Assembly: GCF_020164455.1 (NCBI RefSeq)
Contig: NZ_JAIQWW010000017.1
Span: 1 to 64,000, forward strand
DNA length: 64,000 nucleotides
Source: Phyllobacterium chamaecytisi
GTDB lineage: Bacteria > Pseudomonadota > Alphaproteobacteria > Rhizobiales > Rhizobiaceae
Direction of reading: 5' to 3'
The notes under the pieces are model-generated. The model was given only the letters and a program-made list of their open reading frames with translations, was not told the DNA's origin and made no database searches. The position numbers and the translations under genes are program-made. Positions 30,496 through 39,808 of the stretch are shown here, in pieces. Within the stretch, counting starts at the first letter, position 1, and each line of letters starts with the position of its first letter.

Positions 30496-31011
30496 ATGGC
30501 AGGCAGTGTCAACAAGGTCATTTTGGTAGGAAATCTTGGCGCTGACCCGGAAATCCGGCGGCTCGGTTCTGGCGATCCGGTCGTCAATCTTCGTATTGCG
30601 ACGTCGGAAAGCTGGCGCGACAAGAACAGCGGCGAGCGCAAGGAAAAGACCGAATGGCACAGCGTGGTTATCTTCAATGACAATCTTGCCAAGGTTGCCG
30701 AGCAGTACCTGAAAAAGGGCATGAAGGTTTATCTTGAGGGTGCTCTGCAGACTCGCAAGTGGCAAGACCAGACCGGTAACGACCGCTATTCGACAGAAGT
30801 CGTGCTGCAGAAGTTCCGCGGTGAATTGCAGATGCTCGATTCACGCGGTGAAAATGCCGGCGGTGGACGTTCATTCGATAACAATTCGGGACGCGGCCAG
30901 GTTTCGGACAATGAGGGTTCGGATTTCGGCCGTTCCAGTGCATCGTCGAGCAGTTCGTCGAGTGCAGGCGGCAATTTCTCTCGCGATCTCGACGACGAAA
31001 TCCCGTTCTGA
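30496..31011 (+). CDS. ssb: Single-stranded DNA-binding protein
   Basis: A 171-residue SSB with an N-terminal OB-fold ([20 protein letters not shown], residues 1-110), a Gly/Ser-rich linker with a run of serines near residues 148-158, and the acidic tip DDEIPF that binds partner proteins. The position divergent from uvrA with an SOS box between is the classic arrangement. Confidence 0.97.
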   Translation: MAGSVNKVILVGNLGADPEIRRLGSGDPVVNLRIATSESWRDKNSGERKEKTEWHSVVIFNDNLAKVAEQYLKKGMKVYLEGALQTRKWQDQTGNDRYSTEVVLQKFRGELQMLDSRGENAGGGRSFDNNSGRGQVSDNEGSDFGRSSASSSSSSSAGGNFSRDLDDEIPF

Positions 31012-31047
31012 GATCAAGATCCAATAAGACCCAAATGAACGATACAG

Positions 31048-31080
31048 CGCCCAGTCATGATCAGTGATCTGGGCGTTTAT
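31048..31080 (+). other. Stem-loop spanning the start of the YqaA-like gene
   Basis: CGCCCAG at 31048-31054 pairs with CTGGGCG at 31069-31075, followed by TTTAT. It may be the ssb terminator. The proposed start codon of the next gene (31057) lies in its loop region. Confidence 0.5.
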
Positions 31081-31494
31081 GCTGGGCTATTCGCAATAGC
31101 CTTCGTTGCGGCGACCGTCCTTCCGATGCAGTCGGAGGCGGCGCTTGCCGGACTTCTCCTCAGCAATTCATATTCGCCGGCAGCGCTAATCGCGGTGGCC
31201 AGTATCGGGAACGTCCTTGGTTCGGTGGTCAATTGGCTGCTTGGCCGCGGCATAGACAGGTTTCGCGACCGGAAATGGTTTCCCGCCAGCCGCGCGCAAC
31301 TCGATCGCGCCGCCTCCTGGTATCATCGCTATGGCAGGTGGACGCTGCTCTTGAGCTGGGCCCCGATCATTGGCGATCCGCTGACAGTGGTTGCGGGCGC
31401 TCTGCGGGAACCCTTGCTCAGTTTCGTGGTACTCGTGGCGATTGCCAAGATTACCCGCTACCTCGCGGTTTTTGCAGTCATAACGGGCTTTTGA
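31057..31494 (+). CDS. YqaA-like (DedA/VTT-type) membrane protein
   Basis: A 145-residue membrane protein with four to five hydrophobic segments. AATVLPMQSEAALAGLLL (about residues 18-35) and the SIGNVLGSVVNWLLGRGIDRF stretch match the YqaA/SNARE-associated family; SWAPIIGDPLTVVAGALR is the second motif. These are related to DedA flippases, but a specific substrate is unknown. No SD is visible and the start lies in a stem-loop, so the true start could be further in. Confidence 0.75.
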   Translation: MISDLGVYAGLFAIAFVAATVLPMQSEAALAGLLLSNSYSPAALIAVASIGNVLGSVVNWLLGRGIDRFRDRKWFPASRAQLDRAASWYHRYGRWTLLLSWAPIIGDPLTVVAGALREPLLSFVVLVAIAKITRYLAVFAVITGF

Positions 31495-31501
31495 ACTGCT
31501 T

Positions 31502-31909
31502 TCATGGATGCATCCTGGCGCCTTTGGTAATCTTGTCGACCAGTTTCTTGTCGGCTCGCATGGCGATGCCGACGACTTTCGCATCGTCCGGCGCGAATTG
31601 TGCAAAGACAGCACGGTTGGCCGCGTCGTGGCCAGTCGCAAACATCTCTTCGATATAAAGACACGTTTTGATGTCGCGTTCGAGCGAACGGCGGTGAATA
31701 TTTGAAATCGTTGCCTGATCCGCAGCCAGCACAATCACAGGCTGGATGGAAAGCGGGTTGTAAGTGTTTCCGACCCTGTCACGATAGGGCTCGCCGATCA
31801 CGTCGGGCGATTGCGCAACAATGCCGCTTGTCAGAAACGCCGTCACATTCAATGCCTGCCATGGGGCCATGTCGTTTCGCAATACGATTGCAATTTTGGT
31901 ATCGAACAT
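31502..31909 (-). CDS. DUF2000 family protein
   Basis: A 135-residue protein starting MFDTKIAIVLRNDMAPWQALNVTAFL, which fits the DUF2000 family; function unknown. The family fold resembles peptidyl-tRNA hydrolase 2 proteins. It is divergent from, and only 38 bases away from, an AraC regulator gene, so it is probably regulated by it. It ends 7 bases from the convergent YqaA-like gene. Confidence 0.8.
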   Translation of the reverse strand: MFDTKIAIVLRNDMAPWQALNVTAFLTSGIVAQSPDVIGEPYRDRVGNTYNPLSIQPVIVLAADQATISNIHRRSLERDIKTCLYIEEMFATGHDAANRAVFAQFAPDDAKVVGIAMRADKKLVDKITKGARMHP

Positions 31910-31947
31910 CGATATAATTCTCCGTCAGTCATGGAAGAGTTGAACTT

Positions 31948-32841
31948 ATGCAAGACGTTTTAGGCGAAGAGGCCGCGCGTGGTCTTGGACGTTTGTGCAA
32001 ACTTCCCGTGCAGGACGCTATTACATCTGCGCCGTCCAATCCGGGCCTTGAACGCATCGAAGCGCGGTTTGCCGGGGATGCCTATGATTTGCACCGGCAC
32101 GACACCTACGCGATCGGCGTGACGCTGCACGGCGTGCAGACGTTCTGGTATCGCGGGGAGCGGCGCCACAGCATGCCTGGCAATATCATCGTGATCCATC
32201 CCGACGAGATGCATGATGGCGCGGCCGGCACTGATGACGGCCTGCGCTATCGCATGCTCTATCTGGAACCGGCGCTGGCACTGCAATCGCTGGGCGACCG
32301 CCAAGGTGCGCTGCCATTCGTCAACGATCCTGTCATTGCTGACCCGGCGCTACAGGGTGCCTTGGCGGCAGCTCTCGGCAATCTCGATGAGGAACTGGAT
32401 GAACTACTGGTCGACGATGTCGTTTCACAGCTGACCCTCGGCTTGGCGCGGCATGCAAGACAGCATGGAAGACCGCTGAGCGCGCCAGCGATCCGGCAAA
32501 CAGAATTGGCACGCGATTATCTCGAAGAGCACGCCTTGCGTCTTGTACGATCGGGCGAGCTTGAAGCGGTAAGCGGCCTTGATCGCTACGCTTTATCCCG
32601 GCACTTCCGTACGCTATACGCCACGAGCCCCCATCGCTTTTTGTTGATGCGGCGCCTGCAACGGGCCCGAGAGATGATCAAGACAGGTGAACCGCTTGCC
32701 GGGATTGCGGTGGAAACGGGATTCAACGACCAAAGCCATCTCAACCGGCAATTCAAGAAAGCCTTCGGCATGACACCCGGACGTTGGGCCGCACTGATTG
32801 GCGTCGAACCTCCAAGAGACCTCTCGATAACTCATCCCTGA
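31948..32841 (+). CDS. AraC-family transcriptional regulator
   Basis: A 297-residue regulator with a cupin-like sensor (DLHRHDTYAIGVTLHGVQTFWYRGERR, about residues 48-74; PGNIIVIHPDEMHDG) and a C-terminal AraC domain with ETGFNDQSHLNRQFKKAFGMTPG. The first helix-turn-helix is degenerate (SGELEAVSGLDRYALSRHF). It is divergent from the DUF2000 gene, the likely target. Similar in layout to the AraC protein at 16147. Confidence 0.87.
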   Translation: MQDVLGEEAARGLGRLCKLPVQDAITSAPSNPGLERIEARFAGDAYDLHRHDTYAIGVTLHGVQTFWYRGERRHSMPGNIIVIHPDEMHDGAAGTDDGLRYRMLYLEPALALQSLGDRQGALPFVNDPVIADPALQGALAAALGNLDEELDELLVDDVVSQLTLGLARHARQHGRPLSAPAIRQTELARDYLEEHALRLVRSGELEAVSGLDRYALSRHFRTLYATSPHRFLLMRRLQRAREMIKTGEPLAGIAVETGFNDQSHLNRQFKKAFGMTPGRWAALIGVEPPRDLSITHP

Positions 32842-32915
32842 TCGGTATTTCATGCAATTGTCGCATGGCAATCGGTCTGTTAGACAGGTCTCGGTCTGCG
32901 CATCGGAGCCTCATC

Positions 32916-34217
32916 ATGACTGAAATCCAGACGCCACCCCACACCAAACACCGCCTTGTCGTCGTCGGCGGAGGTTTCGGCGGCCTGGAGGCTGTCTATA
33001 ATCTCCGGAATGTCGATATCGACATCACAATCATCGATCAGCGTAACCACCATCTGTTCCAGCCGCTGCTGTATCAGGTCGCAACATCGACATTGGCCAC
33101 CTCCGAAATTGCCTGGCCGATCAGGCATCTTGTGCGGAAGTACAAGAACGTCAAGACCTTGCTCGGCACTGTTGAAAGTGTCGATATAGCTGCCCGGACT
33201 GTTTCCACCGCGGACGGCGAGACAATTCCCTATGACACGCTCGTGCTGGCGACCGGCGCGCGCCACGCCTATTTCGGTCATGATGATTGGGAGCCGTATG
33301 CACCCGGTCTGAAGACACTCGAAGACGCCACGATGATCCGCCGGCGCATTCTTACAGCGTTTGAAAAGGCCGAGCGCGAACCGGATCCTGCCAAGCGCAT
33401 GGAATATCTGACCCTGGTGATCATTGGCGGTGGGCCCACAGGGGTCGAGATCGCCGGAACAATAGCCGATCTCGCGCGTGATACGTTGAAGGGTGATTTC
33501 AGAGTGATAGATCCTGCAGAGGCGCAAGTGGTGCTGATCGAGGGTGGCCCCCGCGTGCTGCCTGCGTTCAGCGAAGATATGTCGGCTTATGCGAGGCGAG
33601 CACTAGAGAAGCTGGGCGTGACTGTTCATCTCGGCCATCCGGTCACAGAATGTCATGCTGACGGCGTTGAATTCGGCGGCCAGTCGCTGCGCGCCAGGAC
33701 CATTATCTGGGCGGCCGGCGTGCAGGCTTCTCCTGCGGCCAAATGGTTGAACGCGCCTTCCGATCGAGCAGGGCGCGTTGTCGTCAATGCCGACTTGACC
33801 GCGCCGGACCATCCGGAAATATTTGTGATCGGCGATACTGCAACGGTTCCGAACGGCGGTAAGGGCACCGTGCCGGGGATTGCGCCCGCGGCGAAACAGC
33901 AGGGTAAGCACATCGCTGAAACCATCAAGGCAAGGCTAGCCGGCGATCAGACGTCGCGGCCGTTTGTTTATCGCCATGCGGGCGATCTTGCGACGATCGG
34001 CAAGCGTGCGGCGGTTACCGATTTCGGCTGGATCAAACTGAAGGGCTATCTGGCCTGGTGGCTCTGGGGTCTGGCACATATCTATTTTCTCATCGGCGTG
34101 CGAAATCGATTGGCCGTGGCCTTGAGCTGGCTGTGGATTTCCGTCAGCGGTGTTCGCAGCGCACGATTGATCACGCAAAGGGATGCCGCGGATGGAACCG
34201 AAGCAGAGGCGCGCTGA
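32916..34217 (+). CDS. ndh: Type II NADH:quinone oxidoreductase
   Basis: A 433-residue membrane-associated flavoprotein that passes electrons from NADH to quinone without pumping protons. From the ATG at 32916 it has the FAD Rossmann motif VVVGGGFGGLEA (residues 15-26), the NADH motif VIIGGGPTGVEIAG (about residues 167-180), the FAD-closing FVIGDTA, and a C-terminal hydrophobic stretch LKGYLAWWLWGLAHIYFLIG for membrane attachment. The frame extends upstream to 32784 but overlaps the araC end; the inner ATG gives the normal family start. Confidence 0.92.
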   Translation: MTEIQTPPHTKHRLVVVGGGFGGLEAVYNLRNVDIDITIIDQRNHHLFQPLLYQVATSTLATSEIAWPIRHLVRKYKNVKTLLGTVESVDIAARTVSTADGETIPYDTLVLATGARHAYFGHDDWEPYAPGLKTLEDATMIRRRILTAFEKAEREPDPAKRMEYLTLVIIGGGPTGVEIAGTIADLARDTLKGDFRVIDPAEAQVVLIEGGPRVLPAFSEDMSAYARRALEKLGVTVHLGHPVTECHADGVEFGGQSLRARTIIWAAGVQASPAAKWLNAPSDRAGRVVVNADLTAPDHPEIFVIGDTATVPNGGKGTVPGIAPAAKQQGKHIAETIKARLAGDQTSRPFVYRHAGDLATIGKRAAVTDFGWIKLKGYLAWWLWGLAHIYFLIGVRNRLAVALSWLWISVSGVRSARLITQRDAADGTEAEAR

Positions 34218-34644
34218 ATTGGTTGTCGTGCGGTCCCTGCGGTGGTTCCTTTCGGCGGCAATGGCTCTCGCATTGCCCGGTCTGACGCCGGCATTGGCAT
34301 CCGAACAAACTTGCGGCAAAAGCGAACCGATATATTCCACGAGAGAAATCGGTTCGGCGCTTCTTGCCTGCTGGGTCCGGCCAACTGGCTCCGAAGATAT
34401 GGGCGTGACATTGCGCTTTGCATTGCGGCGGGATGGTACGGTCATCGCAATGCCGCGCGTCACTTTCAGAACGCCAGGCGGCGACCGCGTCATCCAGGAG
34501 GCGTTCGTCTCTTCGGCGCTGGAAACCGTCAACAAAGCCGTCCCTTTGGCGATTGCACCCGAACTGGGGGACGTCATCGCAGGCACGCCCTTGACGGTCG
34601 TGTTTAGCGACGGCGTCGATGTCCGCATAAGCCCTGGTTATTGA
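34192..34644 (+). CDS. Small exported protein with TonB-C-like fold
   Basis: A protein of about 150 residues; the ATG at 34192 (MEPKQRRAELVV) or 34183 both overlap the ndh end. A hydrophobic stretch, RWFLSAAMALALPGLTPALA, is followed by a probable signal-peptidase site near ALAS. The mature part, GVTLRFALRRDGTVIAMPRV and AFVSSALETVNKAVPL, resembles the C-terminal domain of TonB/TolA proteins. There is no transmembrane anchor or proline-rich spacer, so it is not a complete TonB. Function unknown. Confidence 0.65.
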   Translation: MEPKQRRAELVVVRSLRWFLSAAMALALPGLTPALASEQTCGKSEPIYSTREIGSALLACWVRPTGSEDMGVTLRFALRRDGTVIAMPRVTFRTPGGDRVIQEAFVSSALETVNKAVPLAIAPELGDVIAGTPLTVVFSDGVDVRISPGY

Positions 34645-34647
34645 CTG

Positions 34648-35277
34648 TCAGCTGTTGACGAGGGTCCGGATGCCGTCGGCCACGAATTGGACGGCGAGGG
34701 CGGCGAGAATTACGCCGAGCAGTCTGGTCAATATCGAACGGCCCGTTTCGCCAAGAAAACGGTCGATACGCTCGGCAAGAAAAAACACAATGTAGCACGA
34801 GGCTATGCAGATCAGGATGATGCCGATCAACGCCAGTCGCGATGTAGCACTCGAAAGCGTTCCGGCAAGAAGAATGGTTGCAGAAATCGCGCCTGGACCG
34901 GCAATCAACGGTATCGCCAAAGGAAAGGCGGCGATGTTACGGATGTGATCTTTTGTAATCGCAACCTCCGCACTTCTCTCCTTGCGCTCGTTACGCCGCT
35001 CAAAGATCATCTCGAAGGCTATCCAGAAGAGAAGCAGACCACCCGCAATGCGGAAAGCGCCGAGCGTAATGCCGAAGAGGGCAAGTATCTGTGCACCGGC
35101 AATTGCAAAAACGGTGAGAACGATAAATGCCGTGAGGCTGGACCGGAGGGCAACCTGACTGCGCTCTGCCCGGTTCATGCCCGTCGTCAGGGCCAGAAAC
35201 AATGGTGCGAGACCGGGCGGATCGATCGTTACCATGAGCGTCACAAAGGCATTGAGGATGGTGTCTGAGTACGCCAC
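34648..35277 (-). CDS. MarC-family membrane protein
   Basis: A 209-residue inner-membrane protein with six hydrophobic segments. TLMVTIDPPGLAPLFLAL (about residues 13-30) and the FPLAIPLIAGPGAISATILL motif (about residues 117-136) define the MarC/UPF0056 family. The early link of MarC to multiple drug resistance has not held up, so the function is unknown. Convergent with the TonB-C-like gene, 3 bases apart. Confidence 0.9.
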   Translation of the reverse strand: MAYSDTILNAFVTLMVTIDPPGLAPLFLALTTGMNRAERSQVALRSSLTAFIVLTVFAIAGAQILALFGITLGAFRIAGGLLLFWIAFEMIFERRNERKERSAEVAITKDHIRNIAAFPLAIPLIAGPGAISATILLAGTLSSATSRLALIGIILICIASCYIVFFLAERIDRFLGETGRSILTRLLGVILAALAVQFVADGIRTLVNS

Positions 35278-35464
35278 GATTTTGCTTTTCTTTTCTGGTT
35301 AAAGCTGCACCAACCCAACTGTTATCCCGGATTCAACCTACCGGATTCGCTATCCAACGTCGAGAAACATGCGATTCAGACCAGAAGTTTTTCACCGCAT
35401 GAGAAATGCCATTTTATCCCATTGATTTCAAAGGGTTTTCAGCTGTGTATTAACGTGCCGTTTA

Positions 35465-35494
35465 TTGGCTTTTGGCTTGAAAAGCCTCTATAAG
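35465..35494 (+). promoter_or_regulatory. Probable sigma-70-type promoter of gyrA
   Basis: TTGGCT at 35465-35470 and TATAAG at 35489-35494 are separated by 18 bases and lie 37 bases before the gyrA GTG. The predicted start would be near 35501. No Ctra- or GcrA-like site was recognised. Confidence 0.45.
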
Positions 35495-35530
35495 ATCAAA
35501 GATTGATTCTATCCGAAAGATGAGTGCCTC

Positions 35531-38335
35531 GTGTCTGATTTAACTCCACCTCCTGGCTCCGAAGACGATAAATCCGGACCGTCCTTCGGGATCGAGCCGA
35601 TTTCCATAATCGAGGAAATGCAGCGCTCCTATCTCGACTACGCGATGAGCGTGATCGTTAGCCGTGCGCTGCCTGACGTGCGCGACGGCCTGAAGCCCGT
35701 GCATCGACGCATACTGCATGCGATGAACGAGATGGGTCTGTCGTGGAACCGGTCCTATCGCAAGTCGGCCGGTGTCGTCGGTGAAGTGATGGGTAAATAC
35801 CATCCGCATGGTGACGCCTCTATCTACGATGCGCTCGTCCGTATGGCGCAGGACTGGTCATTGCGTGACCCATTGGTTGATGGGCAGGGCAATTTCGGCT
35901 CGATCGATGGCGATTCCCCCGCAGCGATGCGGTACACGGAGTGCCGCCTGGAAAAGGTGACGGAATCGCTCCTCTCCGATATCGACAAGGAAACGGTCGA
36001 CTTTCAGGACAATTATGACGGCCGCGAGCAAGAGCCGACTGTTCTACCGGCGCGCTTCCCCAATCTTCTCGTCAATGGTTCTGGTGGCATTGCCGTCGGC
36101 ATGGCGACGAACGTACCTCCGCACAATCTGGCGGAGGTCATCAATGGTTGTATAGCGCTGATCGACAATCCGGCGATCGAACTGCCGGAAATGATGGAAC
36201 ACATTCCAGGTCCGGATTTTCCGACCGGGGGTCTGATCCTTGGCCGTTCCGGTATTTATTCGGCTTATAGTACGGGTCGCGGCTCGATCCTGATGCGCGG
36301 CAAGGTTGCTGTCGAAAGCATGCGCGGTGACCGTGAGGCCATCATCATCACCGAGGTGCCTTATCAGGTAAACAAGGCGACGATGATCGAGAAGATGGCC
36401 GATCTGGTGCGCGAAAAGCGCATTGAAGGCATTTCTGACATTCGCGATGAATCCGATCGTGACGGCTATCGCGTTGTGGTCGAACTGAAGCGCGATGCCG
36501 TCACTGACGTGATTATCAACCAGCTTTATCGTTTCACGCCACTGCAGTCGTCTTTTGGCGCGAACATGGTGGCGCTCAACGGCGGCAAGCCGGGACTTCT
36601 CAACCTTCTCGACATTCTGCGGGCTTTCGTCAGCTTCCGCGAGGAAGTTGTCAGCCGCCGCACCAAATTCCTGCTGCGCAAGGCGCGGGACCGGGCGCAT
36701 GTATTGGTTGGTCTTGCGATTGCCGTCGCCAATATCGATGAGATCATCGCGCTGATACGCCGGGCGCCGGATCCGCAGACGGCGCGTGACCAGTTGATGG
36801 AACGCCGGTGGCCTGCGAGTGACGTCGCGCCGTTGATCCAGTTGATCGCCGATCCGCGCCACAAGCTCAACGACGACAACACCTACAATTTGTCGGAAGA
36901 GCAGGCGCGCGCCATTCTCGATCTGCGCCTGCAGCGCCTTACAGCACTCGGACGCGATGAAATCGCCGATGAGCTCAATAAGATCGGTGTCGAAATTGCC
37001 GACTACCTTGAGATCCTGGCATCGCGTCTGCGGATCATGGGCATCGTCAAGGACGAACTCATTGCCATTCGCGATGAATTCGGCACACCGCGCCGCTCGG
37101 TGTTGACCGATGGCGGCGCCGACATGGACGATGAAGACCTCATCGCCCGCGAAGACATGGTCGTGACCGTCAGCCACGCCGGTTATATCAAGCGTGTTCC
37201 GCTGGCGACCTATCGCGCACAGCGCCGCGGCGGCAAGGGCCGCTCGGGCGTTTCGATGAAGGACGAGGATTTCGTCACACGGCTCTTCGTCGCCAATACG
37301 CATACGCCGATGCTGTTCTTCTCTTCGCGCGGTATCGTCTACAAGGAAAAGGTCTGGCGCCTGCCGATTGGCACGCCGCAATCGCGCGGCAAGGCCTTGA
37401 TCAACATGCTGCCGCTCGAACAGGGTGAACGCATTACAACGATCATGCCGCTGCCGGAGGACGAGGCAAGCTGGGCAAATCTCGACGTGATGTTTGCCAC
37501 GACACGCGGAACGGTGCGCCGCAACAAGCTGTCCGATTTCGTTCAGGTCAATCGCAATGGCAAGATCGCGATGAAGCTGGAGGACGAGGGCGACGAAATC
37601 CTCAGCGTCGATACATGTGATGAATTCGATGATGTGTTGCTGACTGCCGCCGGGGGCCAGTGCATCCGCTTCCCGGTAACCGATGTGCGTGTCTTCGTCG
37701 GTCGCAACTCAATCGGCGTTCGCGGTATTTCGCTGGCTCCAGGCGATAAAATCATTTCGATGGCCATACTGGGGCACGTCGAGGCAAGTCCTGCCGAACG
37801 CTCGGCCTATCTGAAGCAGGCTGCCGCCGATCGACGCGCACAGGGTGCGGACGACGCGGAAGAGGTGGCACTCGTTGGTGAGGAAGCAACGGACGTAGCG
37901 GACCTGTCGCCGGAACGCTATTCCGAACTGCGTGATCGCGAGCAGACTGTGCTTACCGTCAGCGAATACGGATATGGCAAACGCTCATCGTCCTATGAGT
38001 TCCGCGTTTCTGGACGGGGTGGCAAGGGTATTCGCGCGACCGATACTTCGAAGACCGATGAGATTGGCAAGCTCGTATCCTTGTTCCCGGTAGAGGCTTC
38101 GGACCAGATCCTGCTTGTCTCCGATGGAGGGCAGCTGATCCGCGTACCGGTCAACGGCATCCGTATTGCCGGGCGCTCCACGAAGGGCGTCACGATATTC
38201 AATACAGCCGATGGCGAGAAGGTTGTTTCGGTAGAGCGGATTTCAGAAACCGAAACCGATGAAATCGAGGCTGAAACCGTACTTGAAGGTGAAGTCGTAT
38301 CACCGGACACAACAGACGGCTCTGAAGAAATCTAG
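35531..38335 (+). CDS. gyrA: DNA gyrase subunit A
   Basis: The breakage-reunion subunit that introduces negative supercoils with GyrB. The 934-residue protein starts at GTG 35531 ([13 protein letters not shown]). The active-site tyrosine is Tyr135 in [10 protein letters not shown], and the quinolone region is [17 protein letters not shown] (residues 91-107). The position equal to E. coli Ser83 is Ala96, and Asp87 is kept as Asp100. The C-terminal beta-pinwheel contains the GyrA-box QRRGGKGR (near residue 566). An insertion of about 40 residues ([20 protein letters not shown]) interrupts the pinwheel near residue 770. Confidence 0.97.
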   Translation: MSDLTPPPGSEDDKSGPSFGIEPISIIEEMQRSYLDYAMSVIVSRALPDVRDGLKPVHRRILHAMNEMGLSWNRSYRKSAGVVGEVMGKYHPHGDASIYDALVRMAQDWSLRDPLVDGQGNFGSIDGDSPAAMRYTECRLEKVTESLLSDIDKETVDFQDNYDGREQEPTVLPARFPNLLVNGSGGIAVGMATNVPPHNLAEVINGCIALIDNPAIELPEMMEHIPGPDFPTGGLILGRSGIYSAYSTGRGSILMRGKVAVESMRGDREAIIITEVPYQVNKATMIEKMADLVREKRIEGISDIRDESDRDGYRVVVELKRDAVTDVIINQLYRFTPLQSSFGANMVALNGGKPGLLNLLDILRAFVSFREEVVSRRTKFLLRKARDRAHVLVGLAIAVANIDEIIALIRRAPDPQTARDQLMERRWPASDVAPLIQLIADPRHKLNDDNTYNLSEEQARAILDLRLQRLTALGRDEIADELNKIGVEIADYLEILASRLRIMGIVKDELIAIRDEFGTPRRSVLTDGGADMDDEDLIAREDMVVTVSHAGYIKRVPLATYRAQRRGGKGRSGVSMKDEDFVTRLFVANTHTPMLFFSSRGIVYKEKVWRLPIGTPQSRGKALINMLPLEQGERITTIMPLPEDEASWANLDVMFATTRGTVRRNKLSDFVQVNRNGKIAMKLEDEGDEILSVDTCDEFDDVLLTAAGGQCIRFPVTDVRVFVGRNSIGVRGISLAPGDKIISMAILGHVEASPAERSAYLKQAAADRRAQGADDAEEVALVGEEATDVADLSPERYSELRDREQTVLTVSEYGYGKRSSSYEFRVSGRGGKGIRATDTSKTDEIGKLVSLFPVEASDQILLVSDGGQLIRVPVNGIRIAGRSTKGVTIFNTADGEKVVSVERISETETDEIEAETVLEGEVVSPDTTDGSEEI

Positions 38336-38353
38336 AGCCGTTTTAGTTTGCGA

Positions 38354-38494
38354 TCAGTGATCGCGACGGGGATGATAGACACCAAAACGGGAAGTCTTAA
38401 TCGGGGCTTCCCGTTTTTTGTTCTCTTCGATAATCATGATCAATGCTGAAACCATCATGGCAACCATCATAGCAATGCTTAGAAGAATAAACAT
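38354..38494 (-). CDS. Possible small membrane peptide, 46 residues
   Basis: A short open frame on the minus strand encodes a 46-residue peptide: a hydrophobic Met-rich helix of about 21 residues (FILLSIAMMVAMMVSALIMI) followed by a basic tail (EENKKREAPIKTSRFGVYHP and RRDH). GAAGGGA lies 7 bases before the ATG and is a good SD. The coding region runs antisense across the gyrA terminator. No family is recognised. The rest of the gyrA-coaD spacer holds nothing else I can support. Confidence 0.4.
   Translation of the reverse strand: MFILLSIAMMVAMMVSALIMIIEENKKREAPIKTSRFGVYHPRRDH
38385..38419 (+). terminator. Rho-independent terminator after gyrA
   Basis: AAACGGGAAG at 38385-38394 pairs with CTTCCCGTTT at 38407-38416 around a 12-base loop and runs into TTTTTT. 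It ends the gyrA transcript. Confidence 0.85.
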
Positions 38495-38679
38495 GAATTT
38501 GTCCCTTCGATCTTGCTGTCTTTCATGGTTAGCAACGTGCTAACTTCGAAATGGTTTCATCGATTGTCTCACACATAGTTGAGGCTGTCTGAATGCTTGC
38601 TGATGAGTGCGTTCATCTCCCGTTCATCTGATCGATTGCCGACCATTGAAAGCGCCAGACAAAAAGGCTAGGAAGCGGC

Positions 38680-39174
38680 ATGACAATCGCGATCTATGCG
38701 GGATCATTCGATCCCATTACCAACGGCCATATGGATGTCCTGCAGGGCTCGCTCCGGCTTGCGGACAAGGTTTTCGTGGCGATCGGTGTTCACCCGGGCA
38801 AAGCGCCGCTGTTTTCGTTCGAAGAACGCGTCGTTCTGATCAAGCGTGTTGCAATCGATGTTTTCGGCAAGGATGGCGAGCGGATCGACGTTATCGCATT
38901 CGATGGTTTGCTGATCGACGCTGCGCGCAAATATGGTGCGTCCCTGATGGTTCGCGGTTTGCGTGATGGTACCGATCTCGACTATGAGATGCAGATGGCC
39001 GGAATGAATGGCAAGATGGCGCCCGAGCTACAAACGGTGTTCCTGCCGGCCGATCCGGCGGTTCGCACCATTACTGCCACATTGGTTCGCCAGATTGCAG
39101 CCATGGGCGGCGACGTTCGGCATTTTGTTCCCGCTCTTGTAGCCGACGCACTCAAGACAAAATTCAAATCCTGA
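38680..39174 (+). CDS. coaD: Phosphopantetheine adenylyltransferase
   Basis: Fourth step of coenzyme A synthesis: ATP plus 4'-phosphopantetheine gives dephospho-CoA. The 164-residue protein has the nucleotidyltransferase motif [16 protein letters not shown] (residues 6-21, with the HxGH equivalent TNGH) and the second ATP motif [10 protein letters not shown] (about residues 130-139). Precedes the two cyclophilin genes by 14 bases. Confidence 0.96.
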   Translation: MTIAIYAGSFDPITNGHMDVLQGSLRLADKVFVAIGVHPGKAPLFSFEERVVLIKRVAIDVFGKDGERIDVIAFDGLLIDAARKYGASLMVRGLRDGTDLDYEMQMAGMNGKMAPELQTVFLPADPAVRTITATLVRQIAAMGGDVRHFVPALVADALKTKFKS

Positions 39175-39188
39175 CCCCGGAGTTTTCC

Positions 39189-39773
39189 ATGTCCGTATTT
39201 CGCACAGCATTGCTCGTTGCTGCCGTCTCGTCCCTGTCATTTGCAACGCTAAACCCGGCGCTTGCCGATGATGCGAACACGATGACGATCAAGCTCAAGG
39301 ACGGCGACGTCAAGGTAGAGTTGCTCCCCGATCTGGCGCCGAAACATGTCGAGCAGATCAAGGCGCTCGCCAAGGAAGGCGCCTATAATAATGTCGTGTT
39401 CCACCGCGTCATTCCAGGCTTCATGGCACAGACAGGCGACGTCCAGTACGGCAATACGGAAAAAGGCTTCAATCCGCAGGCTGCAGGCACCGGCGGTTCG
39501 ACGCGGCCCGATCTGCCCGCTGAGTTCTCGAAGGAACCTTTCGTGCGCGGAACAGTTGGTATGGCCCGTGCCCAAAGTCCAAATTCTGCAAATTCGCAAT
39601 TTTTCATCATGTTCAAAGAGTACCCCTCGCTGGATGGCCAATACACAGTCGTTGGCAAGGTCACGAGCGGCATGGATATCGTCGACAAGATCAAGAAGGG
39701 CTCGGAGGCAGACAATGGCGCCGTCGACAACCCGGACAAGATGCTCAAGGTCACCGTTGGTGCGGGCAAGTAA
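39189..39773 (+). CDS. ppiA: Periplasmic peptidyl-prolyl cis-trans isomerase, cyclophilin type
   Basis: A 194-residue cyclophilin with a signal peptide (SVFRTALLVAAVSSLSFATL, cleavage expected after ALA at residue 26). The active-site core FHRVIPGFMAQTGD and SPNSANSQFFIMF are intact. It folds exported proteins in the periplasm. The next gene is a cytosolic paralogue. Confidence 0.93.
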   Translation: MSVFRTALLVAAVSSLSFATLNPALADDANTMTIKLKDGDVKVELLPDLAPKHVEQIKALAKEGAYNNVVFHRVIPGFMAQTGDVQYGNTEKGFNPQAAGTGGSTRPDLPAEFSKEPFVRGTVGMARAQSPNSANSQFFIMFKEYPSLDGQYTVVGKVTSGMDIVDKIKKGSEADNGAVDNPDKMLKVTVGAGK

Positions 39774-39808
39774 TCACGCAATTCAATAAAATCAGGAGAT
39801 TGCCGGAT

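Noticed and set aside
36044-37381. Open frame of 445 codons on - opposite gyrA
   Set aside because: Shadow of gyrA codons without recognisable domains.
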